The notes under the pieces were generated by a model, which worked only from the letters and a program-made list of their open reading frames with translations, did no database searches and was not told where the DNA came from. This document shows positions 22,271 to 33,900 of a stretch of 64,000 bases of DNA, in pieces (within the stretch, counting starts at the first letter, position 1; every line of letters starts with the position of its first letter). Made by a program: the position numbers and the translations under genes. The DNA is taken from contig VZRZ01004297.1 of NCBI GenBank assembly GCA_013398175.1, positions 1-64,000 of the forward strand. Reading direction: 5' to 3'. Origin of the DNA: Climacteris rufus (taxonomy: Eukaryota; Chordata; Aves; Passeriformes; Climacteridae).

Positions 22271-25200
22271 GCTTTACTATACCTACTCCAAAAGTTTGTC
22301 TCTTCCCTTTTGGAAAAAGAAACTGAAAATTTAACCACCCAGAACACCTGCTGTGCCCATGCAGCTGTCCCTGCCCCAGTTATTATGCAGCAAACAGGTA
22401 CCTAGGAAGAACATACACCCTGGATCTGATGTTTTGAGAGTCTCTGTTTTGGCTCTGCAGGGAGTTAGGGCTGCCCTACCAAGCTGAATTTTCTCCTGTG
22501 AAAAAGCAGAGCATGACCAAAGCTTGAGAAGCAGTGTGCTCGGGTTTATCTGGACCAAAGGAAATAGAGAGATTAGAAAACAATCCTAGCTTTTTCCGCA
22601 CAACTTCTCTTCCATTTCTTCAGAAATTCTCATATTTCTTCAGAAAATCTGATCTTCTCGGGATACAGAATATGCACAACATTTCCTAAACCCAGCATTT
22701 TCATCAAAGGTACAGCTTTTTCTGTCTTGTCCCTTTGTACTCCTTTGTCATCCCAACATCTTGAGCACCCTTGAACTTTTGAAGCCCTTCAGATTGCTCC
22801 ATTGCTCTTTCGTTTCACTGCCACTCTTAGAAGTGATCTTGTCTGTGGGGTCTTTGGTATAAAAGGCATTTAAGAGTTCATTTGAAGGTGTGGACCTCAG
22901 GATTTCACTGTATAGCAGCAGAGGCAGGATGGCCCATGCCAACCTAGACTGAATCCGTGTGAGTGTTAAATCAATCCTAGGAGGGACAGTGTCCCAGACA
23001 TCAGGCATGTCTCAGGCAGGGCCAAACTCTTTGCTAGCATGAACAATACTGCAGCCTTTTCAATCCTGCACTCCATTACTGTGCACAATATCCAGCCTTA
23101 GCACCCTTCTGCATTCTGCTAGGAAAGCAGCTCGGAGTCACTGCAAAATTGAAAGTGTGCAACTACAAAGCTAGGAAATTAATATCTGGAATATCCCTTT
23201 AGGCTACCGTGTGCCCTTGCTTAGCACTGCAGTAAATGCAGGGGAAAAGGAGTGGGTGAAACTCACTTCACTTAGTTGAAAAAGTTCTGAGTAATTTATT
23301 TGGTTGAATGTTGTGTTTTGATGAATAATGTGCCTGTCTGGGTAAGAGAAACACAATCACATATTGTGAGGAGAAGCCATGGAGCAGGATTCAATCAGCA
23401 CACAGGATGCCAGCAGGGAAATTAACTACAAAGAATGGATTTTTCTCAGTGACCCCAGTAAATCTGCCTGTACCTTTCTGTCTGTAACAACCAGTGGGTA
23501 CCCAGCCCAAGAGCATGATGTGCCAGCAAACAGGCCACAATAGCAGCCTAGAGGTAAATATTGCAAAGCTCAGGGTGCTGCTGGGCATGCAGCTCCTGCC
23601 AACCATGTTCTCACTCTGGGCCCAGCTCCCCATCCCAAGGTGCAGACAGGTCTGGCTGGGAAGCAGGGAGGTGGGAGAGATGTCCCTGCTCACTGGAAGA
23701 GTCACCTGGTGTGCAGTCCATCTGCATCAGGGAGAGCTCAGATTGGACCCATCCTGTTGGGAGTGTTTGTAGAGTGAAGCAATTAGCTGTTGGTCAATAG
23801 TAGAGATGAGAGAGATGTCTTCATTTTACACCTTCACTCTCTCCTATGGAAGTCAGGAGCCTTCCAGGTCTCAGGGTCACTGCAGGGCATGAGACCTATT
23901 GTTCCTTAGTCAGCCTGAACCAAAGCCCAGCCTGGGGTCAAGCAAGTGCTTCTGTGACATCACCCCAGCCATTCAAAGGAGCTGTGCATTCCCCATGTAG
24001 GCACAACAGGGACACAAAGGTTTTTTCATGCTTGTGCCTGGCAATGAGTATTTTTCAAGAGCAGCCCAAACTCGCCTCTGACTGACAAGTGGCAGAAGCT
24101 CTGTCAAAGGCATGGCTGGAGCATAGTGGAGCCCCACAGAAGGAGTGGGGGAGGCATTTGGGGGGCCTTTTCTCCTCAGAGTCGTATCTTGATTTACAGC
24201 CAGACCTGCAAGACACCCCAGTTGATCACTACCTGACGAGTGTCAGCAGCCCTGCTCTGTGACCATTATCCCTTTAATACAAAACAGCGGGGAGATTAAA
24301 TAACCTGAAAATGCAGCCAGGCTTTGCTATGTCTTGGAACAACCCTTATGATGTCCTGGCCAGCTCTGCTTTATTCCATTTCCTCCACTGGCAGACAGCA
24401 CGGCTCATTGTGCATGCAAGCGTATTCAAAAGTGTGACATAAATGAAATGCACTCATCTTGATGGAAAATATAAGAGCCCAGATGTGTCAGGGCCTTCAG
24501 TTGTTTTACAAGGTCCGAAGAAGAGGGAGGAGGTGCCAGTCAAAACCTTTGGTTTCTTCTGTCTCTGTCTCTCTCATTTTCTCTCTTTTTCAGAGGTTTC
24601 TTGGGAAATGAGGTAAGGGAAACATTGAAGTCCCCCCTTGGATCAGCTCAAAGTCTGCAAAACCCTGGAGATCCTCCTGCTGACAGTTTCCCTCACCCCA
24701 GATGCTTCTCTTCTGAAGCCTGCCCTGCAGAACTCTGCTCTGGCTCTGCTCTGCTTGCCTGGCACAAACCCTGAAGCCCCCAGGTGCCTCAGCACTGGCA
24801 CAGGGTCATCCAACAGAACCCCCAGACCCAGACCCTGGCTTTCTGAGGAATAATCTGGCACGTGCCAGCACGTGCTCAGCTGATCTGCTCCTCGTACACA
24901 ACCTCCCAGACCTGCACTGGGTTCCCACGGCTTGCCAAAAACCTGCAGGGAAGGATGAAGGTCACCTGCCAATCAATCCAGACTGGGGCTGAGTAATGAA
25001 GGGAGAAAGTTAGCTGCCACAATGATACAAATGAGAAATGTTTCAGCTAACGTGTACTTCCAAGGCATCTTACTTCTGAAGGTTTTTTTTCTTTTTAGCA
25101 ATCATTTGATCACTCCAGGGCCCCACTGCAGTACAGGTTGGTAACAGGCATCTGTGGCTCTGAAAATGGTGTGACCTAAATATAGCAAGCAGATAGAAAA

Positions 25201-26083
25201 AGGGGCAGGAACCTGCTGAAGAGAATTGAACAACGTTTTGTTCACATTAGCAACTACAAATGAAGTCTCCTAAATCCCAGCCAGGCTCCTCAGTCCCTGC
25301 TGGCTGTTCCCACTGCACATCAGCAATATTTTAATTCAGGCACAGCACGGGACTTTTTCTAAAGTAACTTCATTTGTGTGTAATTTTTCAGAGGAACACA
25401 TACACATCAGGTGTGTTGCTTATATCTGGAAAGAGAAGACACCTGTCAGGTGGACACATATACCAGAAAAATGCAATGCTACTGGAATATAAAATGTTTG
25501 AGACAGTAGGCAGCTTCAACTCTTGTTAGCTCTGTTGGATACATTTTCCCTGTGATCACATGGATAGAATTTTCAGCTTGGAAGATGTCACAAAGACAAG
25601 GGCCTGTAAATGAGAATGACTTGTAATGAAGCACATTTTTCTACATCTCCAACCTGCAGATGAGGATCCAGTTACCTCTTTTGTCTTTCCTTGCTGCTCC
25701 AATAATAAATCAACATTTCTTTCTACCAGATTGCCTCCAGGATCTTGGTTGTGCAACTTGAAGGAGTCTATAGCTTTGGAAGCTTAGGAAGGAGTGTATA
25801 GCTTTGTGAGCCCAGGTATGGGAATAATATAGGAATAGCATGAAAAATTCCTGCTGAAATTAAAACCAACTGCAGATGGACCTGCATGCCCGTGAACACT
25901 GTGAACAAGACCAGCATCAACAGTGAGCATTCTTGCTTTGGTCCCAGGTGAATCAGGAATTTCCTCGTCTAACATAAAGGGGAAAAAACCCTCAAACATC
26001 GTAACTTAGCTCTTGGAGTTCACTGAACATTCAGAAATTAAAATGAGAAGTGGGAACAGTATTCCTCAATTTATGTTCTCACT
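22271..26083. other. unique noncoding stretch, no gene seen
   Basis: No exon or RNA gene was recognised. The AT-leaning segment 24235-24480 (ccattatccctttaatacaa and following) has few repeats and could be a conserved noncoding element. An imperfect 28-30 bp tandem duplication lies at about 25760-25816. Confidence 0.45.
25760..25816. repeat. two-copy imperfect tandem duplication, about 29 bp
   Basis: The pair 'gaaggagtctatagctttgg' and 'gaaggagtgtatagctttgt' lie next to each other with matching trailing bases. It is a local duplication of no evident function. Confidence 0.75.
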
Positions 26084-26665
26084 TGTGGTGGGTTGACCTT
26101 GGCTGCACACCAAGTGTCCACCAGGCCACTCTACTACTGCCCTTCCCAGCTGGATGGGAGAGAAAACAAGACGGAAAATGACTTATAGGTTGAGATAAGG
26201 CAGTTTACTAAAGCAAAAGCAAAAGTTTGTGCACACACAAGCAAAGAGAAAAAAAAAAGATTTATTCTCTACTTCCCATCAGCAAGTCACGTTCAGACAC
26301 TCCCCAGGAAAGAGGGCTTCAGCTCCTGTAGGTTTTGCTCCAGGAGGCAAACATTGTAAATAACAAATGCCCCCCAATTCCTCCTCCTTTCCTTAGCTTT
26401 TATATCTGAGCTGGTGCCATAGGGTACAGAATAACCCTTTGGTTAATTTGGGTCAGCTTGGCCTAGCACAGTCCCCTCCCAGGACCTTGCCCACCCCCAG
26501 CCTGCTGATGAGGGGAATGCTGGAGAGGCAGGCCTGATGCTGTGCCATCCCTGCCCAGCAGTACCCAAAACACTGGTGTGTTATCAGTACCCTTCCAGCT
26601 TCCAAGCACAGCACTGGGAGGGCTGCTGAGGGAAAATGAACTGCAGCTCAGCCAGACCCAATACA
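26084..26665 (-). mobile_element. solo LTR of an avian ERV, 582 bp
   Basis: On the plus strand the block starts 'tgtggtgggttgaccttggc' and ends 'agccagacccaataca', so the reversed element has TG...CA ends. The interior carries reverse-complement LTR landmarks: 'ggttgagataaggcagttta', a reversed TATA box near 26398-26404, 'ataaccctttggttaatttg', 'cccctcccaggacc' and 'ggtgtgttatcagta'. The flanking pentamers tcact (26079-26083) and ccact (26666-26670) differ at one base, as expected for an old 5-bp target duplication. No ERV coding region is present, so it is a solo LTR formed by LTR-LTR recombination. Confidence 0.8.
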
Positions 26666-26671
26666 CCACTG

Positions 26672-27061
26672 AAACACCCCAAACCATGCACCGATTACTC
26701 ACTCCCTCCCTCCTGCCCAGTCTCCCTGCTGTGGTATGGAGGGGAGAATTGGAGGCAAAAAAGGTAAACGTCACAGGTTGAGATAAGAACAATTTTCTGG
26801 AAACATCAGTGAAGTAAGAAACAAACAGTAACTGCAACAATATTAATAACAGTATACAAGAGAGGCAAATGATCCACGAGTGCTCACCCCGCAGAACACG
26901 AGGTTACCCCGACCTCTCACTTCCTGCTACCCGACCAGAAAGGATCCCTTCATCCCACCCTCTGTGCATGATGTGAAGTGGTACAGAATAACCTCTGGGT
27001 CCTGGCCATGACCCTCCTGGCTGCTGCAAAAACTAACCCTGTCCTGGCTGGAACCAGGACA
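26672..27061 (-). mobile_element. second minus-strand LTR, incomplete at its 3' end
   Basis: Directly right of the solo LTR, a second reversed LTR follows. It has 'cgattactcactccctccct', 'acaggttgagataagaacaa' and a long A-rich middle. Then come 'gcatgatgtgaagtggtaca', 'gggtcctggccatgaccctc' and a terminal 'ctggctggaaccaggaca', the reverse complement of the TGTCCTGG start of this family. Its 3' terminal bases are missing or displaced where the neighbouring LTR begins. That fits insertion of the 26084-26665 LTR into or beside this older copy. Confidence 0.75.
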
Positions 27062-30000
27062 AGAGGCTATATGATGTTATCCTGGTGGCCCTTCCCAGAA
27101 CAGCTGCCATGTTGCAGGATTTGTCACATGAATTACCAGCAGACAGGCAAAATTACGAAGGCATCAAATCTCTTTTCAATGCTCTTCAGAGATTAAAGTA
27201 AATGTGTTTCCATATGTACAGACACACAGAGGAATGGACATATATTCGTATATATAGTTCATTCCACATATCTCCTTATAAAACCTCCTGAAATATTTGG
27301 AAACCTTACTTAAATAAAGTATCCTCTTGCATGTTCTCTACCTAAAAGAAAAGAAAGTAAATTGCACAAATGTTTGTAATAAACAATTCAAATTTCCCCC
27401 GTGAAGTTCTATAATGATGTATTATTTAGCTGGCTAAATAGGAACTGTATCTTTCCTCAGTTGTCTCTTGATACAGTTTTCAATGATCTGTCCAAACTGG
27501 CAAAAGCCATAACATCCTTCTGTCAGTTTTAAGATGCTCAGGGTGCAGCTCAGAGAATTCAGTGGGACACCCAGAATGGCCTTTATACTTTTAACTCCAA
27601 GTCAGTACAGAATTGAAGCAAACTCCCCGTTTACTCAGTGAACTCAAGCTAAGCAGGTGTTTTGGTACTGGACCCTTAACCAATTCCCTAGACATGGCCT
27701 TAGGCACAGTTTCATGTGACATCACAGCAATACTTTGATAAACTATATTTTCTCCAGTTTGTGATTTTCCCCAGCCTGCTTGTCAGCAGTATTTTTGCAC
27801 TGTGCTTGTGACAGAGCTTCAAAATTGCTGTAGAGTACAGCACTAATTTCACATGTCAATCAAACCTGTGACATTTTTGGTGTGGTAAGCTGGAGGGGAT
27901 AGCAGTATTAGTTCTGGCCTACTCCCTCTTCTCCCAACTCTTGCATTTCTTCTGACATTTTGGTTTCAGTCACTTCTTTCCAACACTTTTCTCGATGGAA
28001 AAAATTATTTTTTACTGAAACCCCCCAACCAAAGCCTGTCTGCATGGAACAGCTCATGGGAACTTCTGTGGGAACCCCAACACAATTATATCATGTGACC
28101 ATTCTCCTCTTTTGGGGCAAACAAGCTCTCACGGGCACCCATCAGACAGGAGGATGCATCACTTCATCCTGGAGCCTTGTCTGCAGAGTGAACCTAGGAA
28201 GGCATCCAGACTTGTTAGACCCATGAGGTTGTATTTCCAAATATTTTCATTTTCAAAGCAGTTGGGTTTTGCAAAAATCATCCCAGAAGATATCTCGTAA
28301 AACCACATTTCCCCTCCTATTCAGACCTGCAGAGTCCAGATGATGAGGTGTTTCACTTTGCATGAATTGAGTGTCCAAAGAGATGCCCTCCAAACCCATG
28401 CAAGACATGACTTTCTGTCTTACTCCCAGTCAGAAGCAGAAGGCAAATCTGGGAGAGAAAGGTGTTTTAGGACTCATCTCAAGAACACGTTTTACAGAAT
28501 GTAGTAAACTGTAAGAAGTAAAACATACCCTAAATCATTATTTTAGCATTAATTGGCACCAGATGAAACTCTAGGACATGAGTATTACTGCATTTTAGTC
28601 ACATAATGAACCAGAACACTGAGAATAGCAGTTAGTTCATCTATGCTGTAATAAGACACAATAAAAAAAATCTAGAGGAAAAAACTGGGAAGCAGAGTTG
28701 ATTTTTTTAAATGAGTTTCTACAAGGAACATTTAGCTTACAAAGAGAGATAAATTATAGGTGTGTGCTGAGTGTGTGTTTATGGCTTAACCCCCAGGGGA
28801 CAGAAGAAAAATGGTCTCTGCTTTTTTCCATCTTTTCATCTAAGCTGCAGTAGAATGAGCAGTTGGGGCTGGTCCATAATTCACAGGGAAGTGACTGCAC
28901 AGAAAACCTTCTCAACATCTGCAAAGCTGCCAGGTGAAGGAAAACACCAGGATCCCTGCGGAGGAGTTGCAGCCCGAGTGGGAGGCAGTGGGAAGGGGAC
29001 GACCCACAGCCAATTAGCAAGGCCTAAAGCGTTTTCACCACGAGGCCCTTGGTTTTGCCCCAGTCTGATAGAAATTCCAGAAGAACTCCATCTCTATTTT
29101 GTCTGTTTAGCTGGTGTGGCTGGCCTGCAGAGCCCAGAATATCAGGGATTTTCCTTTTGCATGGCTGCAGGGCTGGTGGCTCTATCTGCACACAAAGGGG
29201 TGTGTGGTGTAGCCATGCTGTTTTCCTGACACTGTTCCCACCTGCACCTGGGCTGTGAAACTGTCCCAGGATAACCAAAGGGACAGTTTTATTTATCAGG
29301 TCTGGACCTGGGGAGGAAGAGTGGTCACTGTTGGTGGGAACAGGCACCTGGTTACACTGTCAGGGGTACAGAGGTAGCATATGCTGCTGACTAAAGAAAT
29401 AGAAATAGATATGGGGAGGACAGGGTCTAGATGCATGTCACAAATGACATGGTTCCCAAAGACTTTTCCTCCTGGAGATGCCTGCCCTGCCTAGCAGCAT
29501 GCCTGGGAGGAAGCCTGTGTCTCCCCTGACGTCTCTCAGGGGCTGACCTTCCAGTGCAGGCTTTCTGGTGCCGTGGTGAAGACTGCTCATTCCATCTAAT
29601 TTCACAAAATTTCAAGGTACTCGGAATCCGTGAGACCCCTGTCAGATATGGGTCAGAATGGTCAAGAGTGCTCTGAGGTGCAGCTACCTGCCAGGCAGTG
29701 TGATCCCACATGCCCTGTGCCCTAGGAAACCATGCCAAACTCAAGCATGGTCAGGCTCCAAAATGGATAGGCTGCATCGGGAACAATCCAGAGATTCCTG
29801 GAGCAACACATTTGCTGTACTTCAGGATGTGCAAAGGGGAAAATGCAGGTTACCCAGTCTGATGCTGCACACAGAACTTACTCTGAGCCAGGGGGATGTG
29901 CATGTGGCTGCAGGCACTTGAAGATGTGTGAGCAGATACTGATTTCAGGAGCATTCTGTAAGGCTTCCGGTTTTTTGAGCTGTTGAAGCTGAGGGTCAGG

Positions 30001-32059
30001 TATGGACACAAACAGGGGTCATTTAACTTACTGCTGATTACAAATGCAGCAGTTCTACAGCTAAATGTGTAAATTGAGCCACTGCCCCTAGTTAAAATTT
30101 GTGGATATATATAAATATCTATCTTTACGTAGATAGGTATATATCTTGCTCACTGGCATCTTCATAGATGCAAGGGTTTGCATAAAGAAAGATGGAAAGT
30201 AAGTAGGGGAAACTAGGGTGAAATAATTTTGAGGCAGCAGGAAGTCAATTTTTGTGCTGCAGATGGAAAATCTGATGTATAAATGTATCTTAATGTACAT
30301 GTTAGGCTTATTGCCAGAGTGGTATAGCGAATTCCAAATTCTGACTTCCAAATGTATTAAGGTCTGAGAAGTTTGAAGGCAGAATGATGGAGACAAGTTG
30401 TTTGTTCTAGAATATATAACATTAACATGGAGATCTGTCAGCTTTAAAAGCACAAGGTATTTTAACCCCAAACGTGAAGGAGAGAGATGGGATAGTTGTG
30501 AGAATAGTGAAAATATTCCAGATATTTCTTATTTCTAGAGAATTCAATCCTACATCTCTTTCCTGTGCTAGAGAATATGAGTGAAATGAGAGCTGTGTAC
30601 CTAACCCCTTTCAGCTGTTCTTAAATCCCAGTTCAAATACCTTAACCACTAATGTTTTCCCAGGCCCACTGATCTGACTGAGAACTTAAAACCTGCGTGA
30701 AGACAACAAGATAGAATTCAAATCTAGTTACACTGTTGTGACACTAATATAATTCCTTTGGGGGGAGTGGATTAGTCTTTTAATACCCTGATTTTATGGG
30801 TTCCTGCAAAACACAGCATCAGTTTAGCTGGAGACATCTGGACTCCCAATGTTAAATGAATAAAGGCTTTTTCTGTGCAGTGGATTCTCAGAGAAAATAA
30901 GAAGTTCACTAGTCAGTGAATAAAGCATGGAATAAATTTGAAATGCTCAAGAGGGAAAGAAAAGCACTGCATAAAATAAATAAAAATATGTGAAGCTCTT
31001 GATAAAGAAAAATAACAGAATGTAACACGTGGAAGGCTATGCAGTCATGAGTAATGACAAAAGGTGATATTAAACATTGCAGAACCCTGATTAGTTTTGT
31101 AATAGTGTATAAATCTGTGAATGTTCAACTTCAAAAAGCAGATTTAAATGTCCTTCTCTAAGCAGCTTACCAGAGCTCCATTTTAAAAATCTTCATTATT
31201 GTTTCCTGCTAATTTTTTTTTTTTTGCCAGATTCTTCTACTACCTCCTGTGCACTCTGATTATGAAGTGTTAAAAGGATTAGGAGCCCATGGATTTCAAG
31301 AGCAGTTTTCTACACATTCTCGTCCTGGGAAACAAAAGCTTTGTTGCTAACTCAAAACTGACTAACATAGGTTATCCTTTCAATAAGTTGTGGGGACGAT
31401 GCAGGCAAACAGCTCTGTCTGCTGCTGCTGACTTTACTCAGGGTGGATAAAGAAGAAATCAGAGGAATGGCAGATTCACCACTTCAGCAAAAAATGCTGC
31501 CCTCATTTCAGGATTATTGTGAGATCATGATGCCCACCAGCACTAGTCAGTTGCTTGACAAAGACTGTCAGAGAGCAAAGTAGCTGCATTCTGGAAAAGT
31601 AACATTTAAATCCCAGATGCTTTTATTACAAAGCCTGATGCCACTTTCACAGCTTCCAGCTCCACTCTGCCCAGGATTTTATGTCTGAACTCACAGCAAG
31701 GAAAGCTGTTTCCCACAGCACAGTGACTCCCTTGGTGCACATGGGGGTTGAAGGACTGCTCCACATCTGCAGGAAACCTTGGACATTTTCTGCTGTTTAC
31801 TGAACCCGCAAAATCAGGCTTGCAAATGTGGTGTTGGATTTGTGACGTACACCATCTCCACAATCCCATCAGACCCCAGGCTGCTGGTCCATTTGTGCCC
31901 TGCCAAAATGATCCAGGCCTGGAATACAAGAAATACAAGGATCAGGGGAGGGCAATGGGCAGGATTAATCTGGAAAAGCAGGAGCCAAAGGGACAGTTTG
32001 GGTGGACAGCTATCATTTGGGTGGCAAGTACCAGGATAACAAAGCCAAGCTCTCCTTGG
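27062..32059. other. unique noncoding stretch, no gene seen
   Basis: About 5 kb has no recognised exon, RNA gene or mobile element. It includes AT-rich segments at 27225-27260 and 30100-30150, the latter with imperfect dyad symmetry. A T run lies near 31211-31224. A minus-strand AATAAA is present at about 31620-31626 ('gcttttatt' on plus), but no supported transcript ends there. Confidence 0.45.
30103..30145. repeat. AT-rich imperfect inverted repeat
   Basis: The arms around 'gatatatataaatatctatc' and 'tagataggtatatatc' are nearly complementary across a short 'tttacg' loop. It could extrude as a cruciform or simply be AT-rich microsatellite decay. Confidence 0.5.
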
Positions 32060-32270
32060 CAGGTCCAGATAGTGGAACCAAGGCAATGGCCACGGGTGCA
32101 GTTTGGGATGTTCATGTTTGGCATCGGAAAAACTTCTTCCCAGGATGGTGGTGCATACCCAGACACTGGTGAGATGGGGTATCACCATCCTTGGAGGGTC
32201 TCAAAACTTACATTAGCAAAACCCTGACCTAGAGCTTGGTGAGAGTCCTGCTCCAAGCCCGTCCCCTCTG
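32060..32270 (+). mobile_element. divergent CR1 LINE 3'-region fragment
   Basis: The plus strand follows the 3' coding and untranslated region of CR1 with many mismatches. Recognisable pieces are 'cggaaaaacttcttcccagg', 'ggggtatcaccatccttgga' and 'aaaaccctgacctagagctt', in the expected order. The terminal octamers are absent, and an LTR fragment starts soon after. The copy looks old and noncoding. Assignment is weaker than for the other CR1 pieces. Confidence 0.6.
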
Positions 32271-32299
32271 ACCAGCATCTCTGAATCTGTGACTAGCTG

Positions 32300-32885
32300 T
32301 GTCTTTTTCCATGGTGGAGCAGATATCCAGCTGCAGCCCATAGAGAATGCCATACTGAAGTGTGCCCTGAAGGAGGCTGTTGACCCCATGGGAAGCTCCT
32401 GGCAGGACCTGTGACCCCACAGAGAGCCTGCACTGCAGATCCTGAAGGGCTGCACCCTGTGGAAATGATCCATGCTGGAGCAGTTCATGTAGAGCAGGGG
32501 ACACCATGCTGGAGTAGAGGAAAAGCAGGAGAAGCTGAAGAAGCAGCAGAGACAAAGTAGTAGGAACAGACCATAACTCCCATTCCCCATCCCACTGCAC
32601 TCTTCAGAGGGAGAAGGTGAGGAGTTGAGAGTGAAATTAAGCCCAAGAAGAAGGGAGCAGTGTGGAAAAGATATTATATCTTATTTTTCATTATCTTACT
32701 CTGCTTAACTGGCAATAAATTAAATCAATTTTCCCCAAGCTGAGGCTGTTTTGCCATGTAAGATCCTTGGTAAGTGATCTCTCTGTCCTTATCTTGACCC
32801 ATGTCATCCCTGTGCTATATTCTGCCCCTGTCCTGCTGAAGAGGGGAGTGAAAGAATGGCTTGGTGGACACCTGACAGCTTCTTT
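32300..32885 (+). mobile_element. degraded LTR related to the one at 8011-9302
   Basis: The block shares ordered landmarks with the LTR at 8011-9302. It has repeated 'ctggagcag' modules, 'ttcattatcttactctg', an AATAAA signal at 32714-32719, 'ttccccaagctgaggctgtt' and 'ctgaagaggggagtgaaaga', and ends in a degraded 'ggtggacacctgacagc'. The 5' third is missing and the terminal CA motif is not clear. It is more diverged than the first copy. It abuts the CR1 scrap to its left. Confidence 0.75.
32714..32719 (+). terminator. AATAAA polyadenylation signal of the degraded LTR
   Basis: The signal lies in 'ggcaataaattaaatcaatt', the same position relative to neighbouring motifs as in the LTR at 8011-9302. 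Confidence 0.5.
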
Positions 32886-33659
32886 TTTCAGTTCTGAAGA
32901 AGGGTTTGTGCACCCCAAATTGAGTCTGTTTCTTCTGGGAACACTAGCTGGTCTGATAAAATATATCTGCCTTCCCTAAAATAATGTATTTACTCTTCAA
33001 CAACCACTTCCTAAGACTCTAAAGGCTTATTCTTCCTAGAATTTCTTCAACATGTTAACCTCATAGACATGTTGCTCTTAAACAAAAAAATAGCATGGGG
33101 TTGCAATAACCTTCGAGGCTGATCAAAGAACAGGAAGAATTAGTTTTTTCCCTTCCATCTAAAGGCTGTATGATTGAATCTGACAACTTCTTCCTGAATT
33201 GAAGGGATGTCACTTCAGAAAAGGTCAGATCCAAGATTTCAAGTGATGCAGACCTTCCCCTTTTCCTAAGGTCACTGCAATATCCAGTTACCTCAAGATC
33301 AAAAAATGCTCCTTTTTCGCACTCTCCCCTGAGAGCTGAGCAGATTCATATTGCCAGATGCTTCCCACATCTGTAAAATTCTACAGACCCAATTTTAAAA
33401 GTGAAAGAAAACACAATTTTTCATTAGGCAAACTAAAATCTCTCAAATGTTGTCTTTCTGAACTTCATGTAGCCATATGGCTTTTCACATCAGGCCAACA
33501 CCTCTCTTGTCTGCTGAGATTAACATACAGATAACAAAAGAGGTGTGAAGGGAATCTGAAAGCTTCTTTTTCTGTGTGTGGCTTCTGGGGACAAATCCTG
33601 ACAGCCTTTGAAACCGCCTGGAAGAGAAGAAAGCAGAGCTGCTTTTACCCTGACTGTAC

Positions 33660-33770
33660 TGGGTGGCATAATCAGAGGGTTTGCCATTTAATAAGAATTA
33701 ACTCAGTTATTAATTAGCATATAAATCCCTTAAAAGTTTTATTTCATCAATAATTCATCCAGTTTGCATG
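33660..33770. promoter_or_regulatory. AT-rich block, possible conserved noncoding element
   Basis: The segment is unusually rich in TAAT-type cores ('ataagaattaactcagttat' then 'taattagcatataaatccct' and 'catcaataattcatcc') and carries no repeat signature. Dense TAAT, ATTA and ATTAGCATA words resemble homeodomain and POU binding clusters in developmental enhancers. Function is inference only, because conservation cannot be checked here. Confidence 0.2.
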
Positions 33771-33774
33771 GGCT

Positions 33775-33900
33775 CTGATTCCCTGTCTCTGCTGTGGGAT
33801 TGCAGACTCTTTCCCTCTCTCTCCTCCACTTTTCATTCATTTATTTCTTCCCTCCTATTTTTCTTTCTTTCTCCTGTGCATCTCCTGGAAGTTTGTTCCT
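33775..33900. repeat. pyrimidine-rich (C+T) block
   Basis: The plus strand is dominated by C and T ('ctctttccctctctctcctc', 'tttctttctttctcctgtgc') for about 125 bp. It is low-complexity sequence, adjacent to the AT-rich block. Confidence 0.6.
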
